Below, one piece after another: positions 33,255 through 39,640 of a stretch of 42,500 nucleotides of DNA. Each line of letters starts with the position of its first letter. The stretch's first letter is position 1. Position numbers and translations under genes: made by a program. The notes below the pieces were generated by a model. That model did not search any database. It was given only the letters and a program-made list of their open reading frames with translations, and was not told the DNA's origin. Source of the stretch: Paracoccus sp. SMMA_5_TC (GTDB lineage: Bacteria > Pseudomonadota > Alphaproteobacteria > Rhodobacterales > Rhodobacteraceae); contig NZ_CP102356.1 in NCBI RefSeq assembly GCF_009696685.2, positions 1 through 42,500 on the forward strand, in the 5' to 3' direction.

Positions 33255-33929
33255 CTAGGGGGTCATGATCCGCAATCGCGTGATCGTGGCATCAAGCCGA
33301 CGCAGATCCAGACGCAGCCTTTCGGCCAGATGGGTCTGGACATAGGCGGCGTGAAAGCGTGTCGGCGCGAACAGCGTCAGACAGCCATCGCTCACGCCGG
33401 CATCGATCAGCCCCGCAAGCCAGGCGTCATGCAGCGCCGGATCCTCGGCCGCCAGCCGCGCGCGCAGCTTCGCCCAGGCACCGCTGGCCGGTGCAGCTTC
33501 AGGCCGGTGCAACGGCACCACATTGGTTTCGGGTGCGGCGGTCGCCCCGGACATGCGGGCGACGAAATCGGGGCCGACCAGATCCCATTGCGCCCGCGTA
33601 TCGGTCAGGATGCGGGCAATGTTCAGCCCCAGCACCGACACCCTGCCCCGCGCGCCCGCCTGCTTTACCTCGATCCAGCCGATCGCGCGCAGCCTGGCCA
33701 TCTCGCGCTTGACGGTGCGTTCGTCGACCGACCACAGGCGTGCAATCTCGCGCTGGCCCACGCAAAGTTCGTCGCGTTGCCAGTTGTAGCGGCTGGTGAT
33801 CAGCGCCATCAGCCGCAAGACCATGCGCTGACGATGCTTGTCGGCAGCCAGGGCATGCGCCATCATGGCCGACAGCAGGTCGTATTTCTTGGCCCCGGCC
33901 TCACGGCCGACGGCGCGGATCGCTTGCAT
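33255..33929 (-). CDS. DnaA-like plasmid replication initiator
   Basis: A 224-residue protein with two parts. A helix-turn-helix near residues 57-85 (CVGQREIARLWSVDERTVKR and EMARLRAIGWIEV) would bind the origin. A C-terminal domain at about 150-215 (WAKLRARLAAEDPALHDAWL, then GCLTLFAPTRFHAAYVQTHL) resembles domain I of DnaA. There is no AAA+ ATPase domain. This layout matches the DnaA-like replicases of Rhodobacterales plasmids, which are encoded next to parAB, as here. It is divergent from parA, with the origin-like gap of 481 bases between. The short basal length is typical of the group. The family assignment is from memory of those systems. Confidence 0.72.
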   Translation of the reverse strand: MQAIRAVGREAGAKKYDLLSAMMAHALAADKHRQRMVLRLMALITSRYNWQRDELCVGQREIARLWSVDERTVKREMARLRAIGWIEVKQAGARGRVSVLGLNIARILTDTRAQWDLVGPDFVARMSGATAAPETNVVPLHRPEAAPASGAWAKLRARLAAEDPALHDAWLAGLIDAGVSDGCLTLFAPTRFHAAYVQTHLAERLRLDLRRLDATITRLRIMTP

Positions 33930-34146
33930 GACTGCTCCTGCCTCCGGCTGACCGGATGCCTGTTACTGCCCGTGATTGCACATCCGGTCCTGCCGGACGC
34001 GGGACGATGACCGAGGATCTTGTGCCGTCCAAACGCTTTTCATCGCCCGGCTCTTATTTGCGTCCTGTTTTGCGATTCTGTCAAGCCGGTTGCAGGAAAC
34101 GCTCTTGACCGTCCGGAAAACCTGAAAGGAAATCGGTATCAACGGT

Positions 34147-34225
34147 ATAAGGGGACGCTTTGACTGTCCCCCTATCTTGCACTTTTGTCCCCTATTCGGC
34201 CTGGCCGCGGCGGAACCTGTCCCCT
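34147..34225. repeat. GTCCCC-type iteron-like repeats in the origin gap
   Basis: ATAAGGGGAC (34147-34156) and GTCCCCCTAT (34166-34175) form an inverted pair (9 of 10 matching). Two direct copies follow: TGTCCCCTATT at 34186-34196 and TGTCCCC at 34219-34225. The spacing (about 20 and 33 bases) is irregular. They are plausible binding sites for the rep protein's helix-turn-helix. Confidence 0.55.
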
Positions 34226-34354
34226 TTTGCGTTGCCAATTCCCCGATGACAGCGATTCGCGGCCGCGCCAGGGGAATCGTCCGGAATTGCCGGAAATTCC
34301 TGCCTTTCCTGTTATTCGCACTCTCATTCAAAACGCCTTTTGCCAAAAGTGCAA
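34177..34354. repeat. Distant 11-bp inverted repeat in the origin gap
   Basis: TTGCACTTTTG at 34177-34187 and its exact reverse complement CAAAAGTGCAA at 34344-34354 enclose 156 bases. The right arm also lies in a near-palindrome CTTTTGCCAAAAG, about 60 bases before parA, so it may be a ParA autorepression site as well. Confidence 0.5.
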
Positions 34355-34410
34355 ATCCGGCGTAAATAGGAAAGCGACGATAATCTGCGTCCTAGAAATA
34401 CAGGCATTCG

Positions 34411-35715
34411 ATGTATACGCACCAAGACCTCGCCCGACTGCAGGCCCAATCGCTGAAGATGCAGAGCTGGATCCGGCGCCAGACCTTCAGCCCTGCCAAC
34501 GAAAAGACGCTGCGCCGGTTCTCCAGCTGGGAGGTGGCCGAACTGATCTTCCGCATCAATCAGTCGACCTTTCGCGGCAAGCTTGCTGCCGAGCCGAACC
34601 TTCCCCTCGGGGAAGTCGAAGAGGATGGACGTCAGCGGTGGTTCTCGCTCGAGGAGATCAACGAGCTGCGCCGCCGCATCAGGATCAACCGCAAGTCGCT
34701 GATGCCGTTCAGGCCCGAAGGCAAGCGCGCCTTTCGTGCCGCCATCGCCAATTTCAAGGGCGGCGCCGGCAAGTCGACGGTGGCGTTGCACTTTGCCCAT
34801 GCGGCTGCGCTGGACGGCTATCGTATCCTTGTGGTGGATTTCGATCCGCAGGCAACCCTGTCGCACAGCATGGGACTGACCGACGTTGGCGAGGATCATA
34901 CCGTCTGGGGGATCATGGCCCGCGACCTCGAGCGCGAGACCGACCGCATGAACGCGGCCTCGCGCGGGGCCGAGTCGGGCACCGCCCTGCCCCAGCGCAA
35001 GCTGCCGGCCTCGATCCGGGACATGGGCCTGGGCAAGCTGCGGCCTGCCGATTTCATCAAGCAGACCGCCTGGCCCACGATCGACATCATTCCCAGCTGC
35101 GCCAATGCCGCCTTCGTGGAATTCGCCAGCGCCCAGTATCGGCACCTGAACCCGGAATGGACATTCTTCGGTGCGGTGTCGCGCTTTCTCGACAGCCTGG
35201 CGGACGATGCCTATGACCTGATCCTGTTCGATTGTCCGCCGGCGATCGGCTATCAGTCGATGAACGCGGTCTTTGCGGCCGATATGCTCTATATTCCGTC
35301 GGGCCCCGGGTATTGGGAATACGATTCGACCACCAGTTTCATCGGGCAGCTTTCCGAGGCGCTTGAAGATCTGTCGCATGGGTTCGAGAACTTCCCCACG
35401 GGGAAGATCAAGTTGCCCAAGGCCTTTGCCGACATCCGCTTCCTGATGACGCGCTATGAGCCGTCGAACGAATTGCATCAGGCCATGTATGGCGCCTTCA
35501 AGCAGGTTTTCGGCGAGCATATGGCCGAGCATCCGATCGAGCTGACCCGGGCGGTCGAGCAATCGGGGCGCTTCCTGTCCTCGATCTACGAGATCGATTA
35601 TCGCGAAATGACCCGGGGAACCTGGCGACGCGCGCGCGCAACCTTCGATCAGGCCTATGAAGAGTTCAAATCGCATCTGGTCCGGGCCTGGGATCGGCTG
35701 GAGGGTGAAGCATGA
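34411..35715 (+). CDS. parA: Plasmid partition ATPase ParA (RepA-like)
   Basis: A 434-residue ParA/MinD-superfamily ATPase of the long type Ia kind. The N-terminal 110 residues contain a helix-turn-helix-like region (SSWEVAELIFRINQSTFRGK) for autorepression. The deviant Walker A is KGGAGKST at 116-123; ILVVDFDPQATLS follows at 139-151, and the Walker B-like ILFDCPPAIG near 275. It drives segregation by pulling ParB-parS complexes along the nucleoid. The stop overlaps the parB start in ATGA. Two parS-like palindromes are embedded at 34600 and 35391. The ribosome site is weak. Confidence 0.92.
   Translation: MYTHQDLARLQAQSLKMQSWIRRQTFSPANEKTLRRFSSWEVAELIFRINQSTFRGKLAAEPNLPLGEVEEDGRQRWFSLEEINELRRRIRINRKSLMPFRPEGKRAFRAAIANFKGGAGKSTVALHFAHAAALDGYRILVVDFDPQATLSHSMGLTDVGEDHTVWGIMARDLERETDRMNAASRGAESGTALPQRKLPASIRDMGLGKLRPADFIKQTAWPTIDIIPSCANAAFVEFASAQYRHLNPEWTFFGAVSRFLDSLADDAYDLILFDCPPAIGYQSMNAVFAADMLYIPSGPGYWEYDSTTSFIGQLSEALEDLSHGFENFPTGKIKLPKAFADIRFLMTRYEPSNELHQAMYGAFKQVFGEHMAEHPIELTRAVEQSGRFLSSIYEIDYREMTRGTWRRARATFDQAYEEFKSHLVRAWDRLEGEA
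34600..34615. promoter_or_regulatory. parS candidate 1, inside parA
   Basis: CTTCCCCTCGGGGAAG: both 7-bp arms are intact, with TC instead of GC at the centre. Same 16-bp element as the others in the parAB locus. Confidence 0.6.
35391..35406. promoter_or_regulatory. parS candidate 2, inside parA
   Basis: CTTCCCCACGGGGAAG: both 7-bp arms are intact, with AC at the centre. It encodes FPTGK in ParA. Confidence 0.6.
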
Positions 35716-36815
35716 GCCGCAAACGCCGCATGTTTGAAATCGAGATGCCCGACGACGGCGTTTCGGCCGAGCCCGACTTCCCCGCGGGGAAGGATGCGCC
35801 GGCGCGCAGGGGGCCGATGGCCGCCGCGATCACCGAGACGGCTGAATCGAGCCGTGACCGTGCCCGGCTTGAGGCGCAGATCCGCGCCGAAAACGATGCG
35901 CTGGCGCAAGAGCATGTGCGGCTCAAGCGCGCGGGTCTGATCACCGATCTGGTGCCCTTGGACGCGATCGATACCCACAAGCTGATCCGGGACCGGGCTG
36001 CCGGGCCTGATTACGAATTGGCCGAACTGGTCGAATCGATCCGGGATATCGGCTTGTCGAACCCGATCCGGGTCGAGCCGGCGGGCGAGGGCCGGTATGA
36101 ACTGATCCAGGGCTGGCGGCGGCTTTCCGCATATCGTCAGCTGCTGGCAGAGACCGGCGATCACGAGCGCTGGGGCCGCATCCCCGCCGGTATCGCCGCC
36201 AAGGGCGAGGCGCTCGAGGCGCTGTATCGGCGGATGGTGGATGAGAACCTGGTGCGCAAGGACATATCCTTTGCCGAGATGGCGCAGCTGGCACTGCACT
36301 ATGCCATGGACCCGCTGACGCCCGAGAATGATCCCGAAAAGGCGGTGGCGATCCTGTTCAAGTCGGCAGGCTATCAAAAGCGCAGCTACATTCGCAGCTT
36401 TATCCGCCTGGTCGAGGCGCTGGATGGCGCGCTGATGTATCCGGCCGAAATTCCGCGCGCCCTGGGCCTGGCGCTATCGCAGCGGCTGGACGAGGTTCCG
36501 GGCACGGCGGCCGCCATCCGCGCCGAGCTGAAGGACTGGGATACCCGCAGCATCAAGGATGAGCTGGACATCCTGCGCCGCTATGCCGGGCAGGGGGCCG
36601 AGACCGAGGATCCGGCCCGGCCCGGTCGCGCGGCGACGCCGATCGTCCCTGCGGGGAAGGCCAAGACCACGTTCCAGATCGAGCGGCCGCAGGGCAATGC
36701 CAAATGCACCGCCGCCAATGGTCGGCTGGAGATCCGGCTGCCGCGCGATTTCACCGCGGTGGATCGTCGCCGGCTGGAGGCGGCGGTGCGGGTGATGCTG
36801 GAAAGCCTGGACTGA
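35712..36815 (+). CDS. parB: Plasmid partition protein ParB
   Basis: A 367-residue ParB-family protein. An N-terminal ParBc domain contains VPLDAIDTHKLIRD, IRDIGLSNPIRVEP, the box LIQGWRRLSAYRQL (CTP-binding region in the family) and MVDENLVRKDISFAEMAQLA. A central helix-turn-helix (FKSAGYQKRSYIRSFIRLVEAL) recognises parS. A C-terminal dimerisation segment follows a linker with PAGKAK. It overlaps parA by four bases. The gene contains parS-like palindromes at 35777 and (degenerate) 36644, and one immediately follows its stop. Confidence 0.92.
   Translation: MSRKRRMFEIEMPDDGVSAEPDFPAGKDAPARRGPMAAAITETAESSRDRARLEAQIRAENDALAQEHVRLKRAGLITDLVPLDAIDTHKLIRDRAAGPDYELAELVESIRDIGLSNPIRVEPAGEGRYELIQGWRRLSAYRQLLAETGDHERWGRIPAGIAAKGEALEALYRRMVDENLVRKDISFAEMAQLALHYAMDPLTPENDPEKAVAILFKSAGYQKRSYIRSFIRLVEALDGALMYPAEIPRALGLALSQRLDEVPGTAAAIRAELKDWDTRSIKDELDILRRYAGQGAETEDPARPGRAATPIVPAGKAKTTFQIERPQGNAKCTAANGRLEIRLPRDFTAVDRRRLEAAVRVMLESLD
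35777..35792. promoter_or_regulatory. parS candidate 3, 5' part of parB
   Basis: CTTCCCCGCGGGGAAG: a perfect 16-bp palindrome encoding FPAGK near residue 22 of ParB. Confidence 0.7.
36644..36659. promoter_or_regulatory. Degenerate parS candidate 4, 3' part of parB
   Basis: CGTCCCTGCGGGGAAG: 14 of 16 matches to the consensus; the right arm is intact and the left arm has two changes. It encodes VPAGK. Confidence 0.45.
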
Positions 36816-36831
36816 CTTCCCCGCGGGGAAG
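36816..36831. promoter_or_regulatory. parS candidate 5, directly after parB
   Basis: CTTCCCCGCGGGGAAG: a perfect 16-bp palindrome beginning at the base after the parB stop, outside any gene. This is the strongest single parS candidate, because coding constraint cannot explain it; it could double as a terminator stem. Confidence 0.75.
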
Positions 36832-36854
36832 GTCTTGCAGTTGTGCGCCTGCCT

Positions 36855-36874
36855 GGTAATACTGAAGGTAATAC
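36855..36874 (+). promoter_or_regulatory. GGTAATAC direct repeat before the toxin-antitoxin pair
   Basis: GGTAATAC at 36855-36862 is repeated at 36867-36874, 12 bases on. It lies 15 bases before the antitoxin start and looks like an autoregulatory site for the AbrB-type protein. Confidence 0.5.
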
Positions 36875-36888
36875 CGGGCAGGAACTTC

Positions 36889-37128
36889 ATGCGCATCACC
36901 AGCAAGGGGCAGGTTACCATTCCCCAGCACATTCGCGATTTCGCCGGCTTTCAGCCGGGGACCGAGGTCGATTTCGTCATCGGCGCCGATGGCGTGGTGC
37001 GGGTTGTCGCCGCAGGGCAGGGGGCGATGGTGCAGGACCAGCGCCTGCAACGCGCCATCGAGGGGCTGCGCGGCAGCGCCGATGCCGGGCTGAGCACGGA
37101 ACAGATCCTGGCGTTGACCCGGCCATGA
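36889..37128 (+). CDS. AbrB/MazE-type antitoxin (VapB-like)
   Basis: A 79-residue protein. The N-terminal SpoVT/AbrB swapped-hairpin domain reads MRITSKGQVTIPQHIRDFAG, then FQPGTEVDFVIGADGVVRVV. The C-terminal helical tail would wrap the toxin. GGCAGGAA lies just before the ATG. It overlaps the PIN-domain gene by four bases. The pair lies 73 bases after parB, so it probably supports plasmid maintenance by post-segregational killing. Confidence 0.88.
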   Translation: MRITSKGQVTIPQHIRDFAGFQPGTEVDFVIGADGVVRVVAAGQGAMVQDQRLQRAIEGLRGSADAGLSTEQILALTRP

Positions 37129-37523
37129 CCCCGGTTCTGGTCGACAGCGACATCCTGATCGACATTGCCACCGATCATCCTCGCTGCGGCAAGGCCGCGG
37201 CGGCGGCGCTGCTGTCGGCGGGGCAGGGGGCGCGGTTGATCGTCAATCCGCTGATCCTTGCCGAACTGTCGCTGGCGCTTGGCCGTATCGAGGCGCTGGA
37301 GGCGGTGCTGCCGGGCGATCTTTTCCGGCGCGAGGCGCTGCCCTGGCCGGCGGCGTTCCTGGCCGGGCGCGCCTTGCGCGCCGGCACCGCCCGTGACGGC
37401 CGCGCGGGACTGGTCGACCTGTGCATCGGCGCCCATGCCGCGGTCCGGGGCTATCGGCTGCTGACCCGGCAGCCATGGCGCTACAGGGCCGCCTTTCCGC
37501 GGCTGGGCCTTCTGCACCCGTGA
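37125..37523 (+). CDS. PIN-domain toxin, VapC-like ribonuclease
   Basis: A 132-residue PIN protein. Acidic active-site residues are visible in VLVDSDILIDIATDHP (D6 and D8), LILAELSLALG (the conserved Glu) and GLVDLCIGAHAAVRG (Asp near 94). The family cleaves RNA, often specific tRNAs, using Mg ions. The gene starts within the antitoxin stop (ATGA), the usual coupled antitoxin-toxin order. The last quarter (RLLTRQPWRYRAAFPRLGLLHP) resembles PIN C-termini. Confidence 0.88.
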   Translation: MTPVLVDSDILIDIATDHPRCGKAAAAALLSAGQGARLIVNPLILAELSLALGRIEALEAVLPGDLFRREALPWPAAFLAGRALRAGTARDGRAGLVDLCIGAHAAVRGYRLLTRQPWRYRAAFPRLGLLHP

Positions 37524-37534
37524 TTGCCGGTAAT

Positions 37535-37558
37535 CCGCAAATCTGCAATATTTTGCGG
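37535..37558. promoter_or_regulatory. Inverted repeat after the PIN toxin gene
   Basis: CCGCAAA at 37535-37541 and TTTGCGG at 37552-37558 form a 7-bp dyad around an AT-rich decamer, 12 bases after vapC and about 22 before the next gene. GGTAAT lies just before and GGTAAC just after, similar to the repeat at 36855. It could be an operator or a weak terminator. Confidence 0.4.
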
Positions 37559-37580
37559 GTAACACAGAGCAGGGGCAAGG

Positions 37581-38555
37581 ATGACGATGGTAGCGTCTGC
37601 AAGCCGCGAGGGGCCGCCCGACGTCGCCGATGCGGCGGCCTGGCGGGCGGCGCAGGCCGAGCTTGCGCCGGCCCTGGCGGCGGCTGCGACGCAGTTGGGG
37701 CGGCTGGACCAGCTTCTGACCGGCTTGCCCGAGATCGCACGTGCCGGTGCCCTGTTGCGGCTGGCGCTGATCGAGGTCGAGGCGATGCTTTGGGCGCAGG
37801 GCAGCCCGCTGCGCCGCGAGGACATCGGTCGCGATCTGATGGAGGCGCGCGCCAGCGCCGATCTTGAGGCGATGCGGCTGGCGCGCTGGGGAATCCGGCG
37901 GCTGGAAGGGCAGGGGGACGCGGCCGACCTGCGCGGCTTTCTAGGGCTGCACCGGGCCGAAACGGCGGGGCTTGACGGGGTGCTGGCCGCCCGGCCGACG
38001 GGGGACGACTTCGATGCGGCGGCGCAGGATTTCGCCGCGCATATGGCCGCACTGGCCGGGATGGTGCCGCTGGCGCTGGGTCCGGCGGTGCTGGGGCTGT
38101 GGCGGCTGTGCGGGTTGTCGCCGCCCGAACGGCTGGTCGAACCGGCGGTCTGGTCGGCGCGGGCCATGGCCGGCGGCGCCGAAATCCTGCGTTTTGTGCC
38201 GCTGGGTCGGCACGGGCGCGCGGTCTGGGTCGATGGCGGGCCGCAGGCTGCGCGCCTGGCCCGACATCTGGCGGCGGTTTCAGCGGGCCTGGCCGAGGCG
38301 CGGCACGAATTGATGCGGCTGTGCGATTGGCGGGGCCGGGCGCTGGCGGCCACGGCGCGGATCAAGGGCGATACCCCGGCCGAGGCGATCGCGGCGCTGT
38401 TTGCCCATCCGTTGCTGAGCGCGCCGATGCTGGAACGCCAGGCCGGCATCAGCCGCGACACGGCCGAGCGGATGCTGGCGCGGTTGCAATCGCTGGGTCT
38501 GGCGCGCGAGATCACCGGCGGGCGGCGCTTTCGGCTGTGGACGTCGGCCGGTTAG
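37581..38555 (+). CDS. DUF1612/HTH-type plasmid-associated protein
   Basis: A 324-residue Ala-rich protein resembling a plasmid-associated group with an N-terminal DUF1612-like region and a C-terminal helix-turn-helix (RHE_PE00001-like proteins). Visible are ARAGALLRLALIEVEAMLWAQG, a WSARAMAGGAEILRFVPLGR segment and a C-terminal winged helix (FAHPLLSAPMLERQAGISRD, then TAERMLARLQSLGLAREIT). The helix-turn-helix resembles that of Fic proteins, but no Fic motif (HPFxxGNGR) is present. The role is unknown; association with partition modules suggests replicon maintenance or DNA binding. Its 3' end overlaps the convergent AraC gene by 44 bases. Confidence 0.65.
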   Translation: MTMVASASREGPPDVADAAAWRAAQAELAPALAAAATQLGRLDQLLTGLPEIARAGALLRLALIEVEAMLWAQGSPLRREDIGRDLMEARASADLEAMRLARWGIRRLEGQGDAADLRGFLGLHRAETAGLDGVLAARPTGDDFDAAAQDFAAHMAALAGMVPLALGPAVLGLWRLCGLSPPERLVEPAVWSARAMAGGAEILRFVPLGRHGRAVWVDGGPQAARLARHLAAVSAGLAEARHELMRLCDWRGRALAATARIKGDTPAEAIAALFAHPLLSAPMLERQAGISRDTAERMLARLQSLGLAREITGGRRFRLWTSAG

Positions 38556-39528
38556 CGCGGCGATAGGCGGCCGGGGTGGTGCCGGCCAGCTTCAGGAAGG
38601 CGCGGTGAAAGGCGCTGGGTTCGCCATAGCCCAGTTGGGCCGCGATCTCGGCAATGCTGGCGCGGCTTTGGCGCAGCAGCTGCCGCGCCATGTTCAGCCG
38701 GATTTCGGCTTTCAATTCGCCGTAGCCCTGGCCCTCGGCGCGCAGGCGGCGGCGCAGCGTGGCGGGCGACAGCGAGAGCAGCGCGGCCAGGCTGTCGAAA
38801 TCGGGCCAGTCCGCCGGCGGGGTGGCGCGCAGCCGGGCGCGGATGCGGGCCGACAGCCCCTGATCGTGGCGATAGCGCAGCAGGATATTGGCCGGGGCAC
38901 CACGCAGAAAGCCCTGTAGCGCGCGTTCCTGGCGAATCACCGGCAGGCCGAGGTAGCGGGCGGAGAAGGTCAGGCGGCTGATCGGCCGGTCAAAGGCCAC
39001 CGGCGCGCCGAAGAACTGGTGATAGTCGTGCCGGTCGGGCGGTGCCGCGCAGGCGAAATCCACCCCCAGCAGCGGAATCCGGCGCCCGATCAGCCAGCAG
39101 GCCACCCCCAGCAGGATCAGCCAGTAGGTGCGATAGGCGAAGGCCCGGCGCGGGCCCCGGTTGTCGGTCAGGGTGATCTCGGCCAGGCCCTCGCGCAGCC
39201 GCAGCTCGCCCACCGGGTCGTCCAGCACCACGGCCAGAAACCGCAGCGCCCGGCGCAGGGCGTGTTCCAGATTGCGGGCGTGCAGGCTGACCTGGCACAG
39301 CAGGCGAAAGCTGCCCGGGCGCATGGGGCGCGCGGCCTCGTCGAAGAATTCGTCGCCGATGGCTTCGGCGATCGCCAGCCACAGCCTGCCGTATTGCAGG
39401 TTGCTGACCGGCTGCGACAGATCGCCGATGCCCACCGCCGCCAGCAGCGGGTGGGGGTCGAGGCCGCGCCGGTGCAGGCAGTCCAGCGCGTCCTCGACAA
39501 AGCCCGGAGAGATCAGCCGCCGTTCCAT
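38512..39528 (-). CDS. AraC-family transcriptional regulator (OruR-like)
   Basis: A 338-residue regulator. An N-terminal arabinose-binding-like domain of the PF12625 kind (from PGFVEDALDCLHRRGLDPHP) is followed by a C-terminal AraC HTH: LAALLSLSPATLRRRLRAEG as the first helix-turn-helix and SIAEIAAQLGYGEPSAFHRA with KLAGTTPAAYRR as the second. The ATG at 39528 is supported by the position of the family N-terminus (MERRLISPGFVEDAL). It diverges, with a 112-base gap, from an acyl-CoA synthetase operon, so it most likely activates that operon in response to a carboxylic acid or CoA ester. It overlaps the preceding gene at the 3' end. Confidence 0.88.
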   Translation of the reverse strand: MERRLISPGFVEDALDCLHRRGLDPHPLLAAVGIGDLSQPVSNLQYGRLWLAIAEAIGDEFFDEAARPMRPGSFRLLCQVSLHARNLEHALRRALRFLAVVLDDPVGELRLREGLAEITLTDNRGPRRAFAYRTYWLILLGVACWLIGRRIPLLGVDFACAAPPDRHDYHQFFGAPVAFDRPISRLTFSARYLGLPVIRQERALQGFLRGAPANILLRYRHDQGLSARIRARLRATPPADWPDFDSLAALLSLSPATLRRRLRAEGQGYGELKAEIRLNMARQLLRQSRASIAEIAAQLGYGEPSAFHRAFLKLAGTTPAAYRRANRPTSTAESAARR

Positions 39529-39640
39529 GGCCCTATTCTTGCAAAACCGATCAGGCATTTTGGCCGGGGCGATCATTGTTTGCAATGCGCGACGCGCTAT
39601 CATCCGCACGGAAATCGGCTTTCCTGGGAGGAGGCACGCC

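Larger units (their letters stand above)
33930..34410. other. Candidate replication origin between rep and parA
   Basis: A 481-bp non-coding gap, markedly less GC-rich than its flanks. It holds three GTCCCC motifs and one in opposite orientation (34147-34225), an 11-bp inverted repeat TTGCACTTTTG/CAAAAGTGCAA (34177-34187 and 34344-34354), TTTTGCG repeats near 34055-34075, and ATTCCCC/GGGGAAT arms at 34239-34245 and 34271-34277. I see no consensus DnaA box (TTWTNCACA). The repeats flanked by rep and parA make it the best origin candidate in the window; the exact start site is unknown. Confidence 0.6.

Noticed and set aside
33930..34410. Consensus DnaA boxes in the origin gap
   Set aside because: No TTWTNCACA match was found on either strand by reading, so chromosomal DnaA binding is not claimed.
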